A DNA stretch of 64,000 bases from Ectobius pallidus (taxonomy: Eukaryota; Arthropoda; Insecta; Blattodea; Ectobiidae), in assembly GCA_964059195.1 (NCBI GenBank), contig CAXKWD010000002.1:49130923-49194922 (forward strand), given 5' to 3'. The notes beneath the pieces were generated by a model. The model saw only the letters and a list, made by a program, of their open reading frames with translations, had not been told where the DNA came from and made no database searches. The translations under genes were made by a program, and so were the position numbers. Shown piece by piece: positions 60,975 to 64,000 of the stretch (position 1 is its first letter; each line of letters begins with the position of its first letter).

Positions 60975-62344
60975 TAGGGCCCGGATTTGTATGTAAAAAA
61001 ATGTTTTTTTTTCCTCATGCGTACATTCCTAAAACAAAGATTAATATCCAAATCGAGGTCCGACAAACGCAAATTCCAAATTTTATTTCACATAAAAACA
61101 CATATTTTACAAAAAAAGTTATGTGAATAAATATTTTCGATATTTTCTCCATAAATACATATTTTGTCCAACAGAGACAATAGTCTGTGGTTCATGAAAG
61201 CTTACATATCTACATATTTTAATACTTTTCCTCATTCTCTTTTAACATTTTACAACAAAAATTTGTATCTCGAAAGAATTCAACACAAATGCTTCACTTG
61301 CAATGAGGTGAGAGTTATTATCAGGGAAGAACAGAACAGAACCCAATCTCAACATTGCGTAATTCACTTAAAGAAATACAATACGTTGAAAGGCAACTTA
61401 ACATTATCTCAGGTTCGAAAATAGAAGTTCTAAGAACAAAATTTAAAGGTATGATTGAGAAAAATGGTGGCAAAGTCGCTCAAGTTTTGGAATGCCAAAA
61501 CATAATCTAATTGATTGTGTGTGTGTGTGTGTGTTAGTGATCTACCCCTCTTCAAATATGCAAGGTTAACATCGTGTGATGTAGAACATTCCTTTTCTCA
61601 ATATAAGGCATTATTCTCGGATAATAGACAAGGATTTTCTTTCTTTCTTTATTTATTTATGTCTGTTGGAATCACCAAGGTGACACAGTTGTCAATTTTT
61701 ACATTCAGTGGCTGTACAATCATAGAATTCGTGTAAACTATAAAATGCCTTATCCAATAAATAACACATCAGTAATAAGTATTAATACAAGGTTCATTAA
61801 GAATAAATGCTGGAAGTGCATTGTATACTTTAACACTATTGCAGTAAGGGCTCTTGCTAGTCAAAGCTTTTCTTATTTGCGGCACATGTAACATCTCGGA
61901 ATTTCTAGTATTATAGGCATGTATCATATTGTTTCTTAAAAAAACTTCGGGGTTGTGTCTTACATAAAGGGCCGATTCCATAACAAAAAGAGAAGTCAAC
62001 GTTAAAATATTAAGTGATCTAAATAAGGGCTTGCAATGAGTGAGCCAATGGACGCCACATATAGTCCTTACAACTCGCTTCTGAAGTAAAAAGAGATCCA
62101 TAATCTGGAAATGACATTTGTTGTGCACTGCAACTCCTGTCAGCATTTTACATCTGATGTTGGCGAGTTTCAATATAATTTGTTCTAGTAAGTTACGAAC
62201 ATTCTGGTGTTTTTGTTTCTTTTCTCATTTTATTTTTTTAGTTTTAGCACATATTTTTAAAATTTTAGCACATATTTTTAACATTTTTAGCACATAAAAA
62301 ATAAATATTTTTAAGTTTTTTAGCACATAAAAATCCGGGCCCTA
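60975..62344 (+). mobile_element. hAT element with decayed transposase, 1370 bp
   Basis: TIRs TAGGGCCCGGATTT and AAATCCGGGCCCTA with a perfect 8-bp duplication GTAATAAA (60967-60974 and 62345-62352). A frame at 61164-61424 and the C-terminal hAT signature SCDVEHSFSQYKALFSDNR (61572-61628) are transposase remnants separated by stops and a GT microsatellite (61517-61536). TTTTAGCACATATTT motifs repeat near the right end. A LINE is inserted inside. The transposase is not functional. Confidence 0.92.
61648..62180 (-). mobile_element. LINE 3' end (CR1/Jockey-like) nested in the hAT element
   Basis: The minus-strand frame 62173-61769 (134 codons) reads MKLANIRCKMLTGVAVHN, RTICGVHWLTHCKPLFRSLN, YNTRNSE and VKVYNALPAF, the same family as 51772-52140. 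The 3' UTR runs to TTTATTTATTTATG at about 61650. Confidence 0.85.
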
Positions 62345-62375
62345 GTAATAAAATAAGATGTGTTCTTTGTTGCAG

Positions 62376-62516
62376 TCTTGTAAAGTGTGCAACAAAACGT
62401 TCGCGAACGTGTACCGTCTGCAGCGCCACATGATCAGCCATGACGAGAGCGCTGTACTTCGCAAGTTCAAATGTCCGGAGTGCGAGAAAGCCTTCAAGTT
62501 CAAACATCACCTCAAG
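62376..62516 (+). CDS. zfh1: zfh1 exon 3, third and fourth C2H2 fingers (3' partial)
   Basis: Internal exon of 47 codons (residues 145-191 of the proposed protein), opening [18 protein letters not shown]. Acceptor TTTGTTGCAG and donor AAG|GTAAGT are strong and both boundaries are phase 0. Finger 3 (146-166) is C-x2-C-x12-H-x3-H. Finger 4 begins at 177 ([15 protein letters not shown]) and is cut by the intron just before its first zinc-binding His, so the finger is completed in an exon past the window. The block [16 protein letters not shown] followed by LRKFKCPEC and [10 protein letters not shown] is characteristic of the N-terminal finger cluster of ZEB1/ZEB2 and insect Zfh1, which binds CAGGTG/CAGGTA sites and represses transcription in muscle, blood, fat body and neural cells. 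This is the firmest identification in the window. Confidence 0.93.
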
Positions 62517-63182
62517 GTAAGTTCCAACCCGTGCCGTTTACTTAAGTTTCTATGGGGATCTGTGTTTATTGCTATTTATTTATTTAATTTAAACCGCAAA
62601 CTTTTGTAATAGTGCTGTCCAAAAATTCACCCTCTTTTAAGCGAAAACAGAAATAAATAAATAAACAGAAATTGTGAAAATCAAAGCTCTAAAATACCCA
62701 AATAGCAATCTCCTGTAGGCCTAAGTAAACATTTTTTACGGCATTTTAAATATAAATTACTTTTTCTCTTAGGAAACCTTATTTGAGAAATTAATCTAAA
62801 TTAAACGTGGATTTAAATGAAAGACAATAACTTCATATTTCACATTATTCAAGATAGGCCGAAACTTTTTTTTTTTTTTTTAATTAATTTAAGAAGGGTA
62901 AAGCTGCAATTTCAGCTTGCACGTACGTTGTTAGGACAGATGGTAATTTATTTTGGCGATAGGATCATACAGCAGTTGGGATTAGTCTTACCATTCGGTG
63001 TTAGGTTTGGGTGGCCCTGGTCCCTGTTGCTAGGATGTGGACGATGGACAGTACTCGCTAAAGCTGAAAGGACCTGTTTACTTTTCCTGTTCTAATTTCC
63101 TATTTCTAATAATATTTATTATATTTTGTTAAATTTAATCTCATTGTCAGTAAGTATGAGGTTTAATGCTGGAAGTATGCTT

Positions 63183-63201
63183 TATTATTATTATTATTAT
63201 T

Positions 63202-63242
<41 letters not shown>

Positions 63243-63243
63243 T
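63183..63243. repeat. TTA/TCA microsatellite
   Basis: TTA units followed by about thirteen TCA units; the poly-Ile frame is an artefact. Confidence 0.97.
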
Positions 63244-63729
63244 AAATTTTCAAACATCAATGTATTATTGCTCTTTTCACAAAAGCAGATAACTTGTCAC
63301 AATTTATACCTTATAGCGTGTTTGTTTGGGTTTATTTTTCGCCATAAAACTACAGTGCAGACATTTTGTATTTCTCGCCACTTTATTATCATGTATTATG
63401 TGTAATCGTTTGGCGTGTCCCATAACATGTAGGCCTAAATGTTCCGAAGAACTTAATAAAATATCGTAAGCATGTGCAAATTTTTTCTGAGTATCTACAG
63501 TACTCCCCTTGTGTTTAGAATGCACACGTAGGCCTACTTTGGTAAAAAAAAAATCACCACTAGAGAGATACAGAATGTCTGACTGGTGCTTATAATGTGT
63601 ATTTGTCTATTCTTGTGCCCATTGCTTGTTGTGTTTGATAAATGTATGCTTGTAGGTCATGAAACGAATTATGTATGGAGTAATCCACAATTTAAAAAAA
63701 ATATATGTACGTATTGTTAAATTCACAAA

Positions 63730-63900
63730 GTGACTCGGATTCAGGAGATCCCAAGGTCTGAATGTTTTTTTTCGGGATTTTCCTGACTCACAAAGGCGAA
63801 TGCCGTATTGGACTTAACCCTTCCCCGAGCGTTCCCGGGACTCCCTCTCTGTCCTTTCTAAATATATATGTGATTTAAAGGATTTGTCCCTTCCCTTGTG
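63730..63900 (+). mobile_element. Possible SINE core remnant
   Basis: CTCACAAAGGCGAATGCCGT with ATTGGA resembles the core (CGTAAAGGCAAATGCCGAAT) of the SINE at 51133-51440. The tRNA-like head is not recognisable. Confidence 0.4.
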
Positions 63901-64000
63901 AGCATTGGTATTTAAGACCCTTGGAAAGGTAGGAATTTGGTTATACGTTGAATAAAATTAATTGAGTAACAACTAAAAAACTCATTATAACAGCTATTTT

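Larger units (their letters stand above)
34464..62375 (+). other. zfh1: zfh1 intron 2 (phase 0)
   Basis: About 27.9 kb from donor GTAAGT at 34464 to acceptor TGTTCTTTGTTGCAG ending at 62375. It contains five short elements with 8-bp duplications, three or four LINE 3' ends, two SINE families, a pogo-like element, long TA and TAA microsatellites, and a CpG-rich pocket at 38.2 kb. The 3' end of the intron is almost entirely a hAT element (60975-62344). Confidence 0.8.
62517..64000 (+). other. zfh1: zfh1 intron 3 (partial)
   Basis: Begins with GTAAGT directly after exon 3 and runs off the window. It contains a poly-T stretch (62866-62881), a TTA/TCA microsatellite and a tRNA-like SINE remnant near the end. 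No further exon was seen before 64000. Confidence 0.75.

Noticed and set aside
62265..62510. Minus-strand frame over exon 3
   Set aside because: Antisense shadow of the zfh1 exon and the adjacent hAT end.
63166..63405. Poly-Ile frame on the + strand
   Set aside because: Produced by the TTA/TCA microsatellite.

Overview
The window is animal nuclear DNA, AT-rich and overwhelmingly non-coding, and most likely from an insect. The zinc-finger exons match the insect transcription factor zfh1 (the ZEB family). Transposon tails of insect type (RTE-like and CR1/Jockey-like LINEs, tRNA-derived SINEs, hAT elements) are everywhere. A very dense TAGGCCTA octamer is a pattern I associate with cockroach DNA, so Blattodea is my best guess; that last step is inference.

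The only host gene I can support is the 5' part of zfh1 on the + strand. Three coding exons are proposed: 3521-3605 (start codon, 28 codons plus 1 nt), 34117-34463 (two C2H2 fingers) and 62376-62516 (the third finger and most of the fourth). Both junctions are phase-compatible: intron 1 (about 30.5 kb) is phase 1 and intron 2 (about 27.9 kb) is phase 0. The homeodomain and the C-terminal fingers must lie beyond position 64000. Exons 2 and 3 are well supported; exon 1 rests on reading frame, start context, donor and phase.

The remaining DNA is 5' flank (1 to about 3400) and two large introns filled with mobile elements. I could define at least twelve short elements with terminal inverted repeats. 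Nine have perfect 8-bp target duplications: 656-1438, 12889-13557, 25856-26251, 26790-27537, 28249-28876, 43293-43680, 48873-49355, 53852-54029 and 60975-62344. Three have degraded duplications: 11628-12076, 15684-16220 and 41663-42129. The hallmarks are those of the hAT superfamily, and 60975-62344 still carries a decayed hAT transposase. LINE 3' ends, SINEs (one nested in a LINE, one with a 12-bp target duplication), a hairpin-ended repeat pair and many microsatellites make up the rest.

Most worth a second look: (1) TAGGCCTA seems to arise by a 6-bp insertion that turns TA into TAGGCCTA, seen directly by comparing repeat copies; (2) seven CAGGTG/CAGGTA sites, the core recognised by ZEB/Zfh1 and Snail proteins, lie in 201 bp of intron 1, a candidate autoregulatory element; (3) a hAT element ends 31 bp before the exon 3 boundary, so it may supply the branch-point region; (4) a CpG-rich pocket at 38.2 kb inside intron 2 could be an internal promoter.
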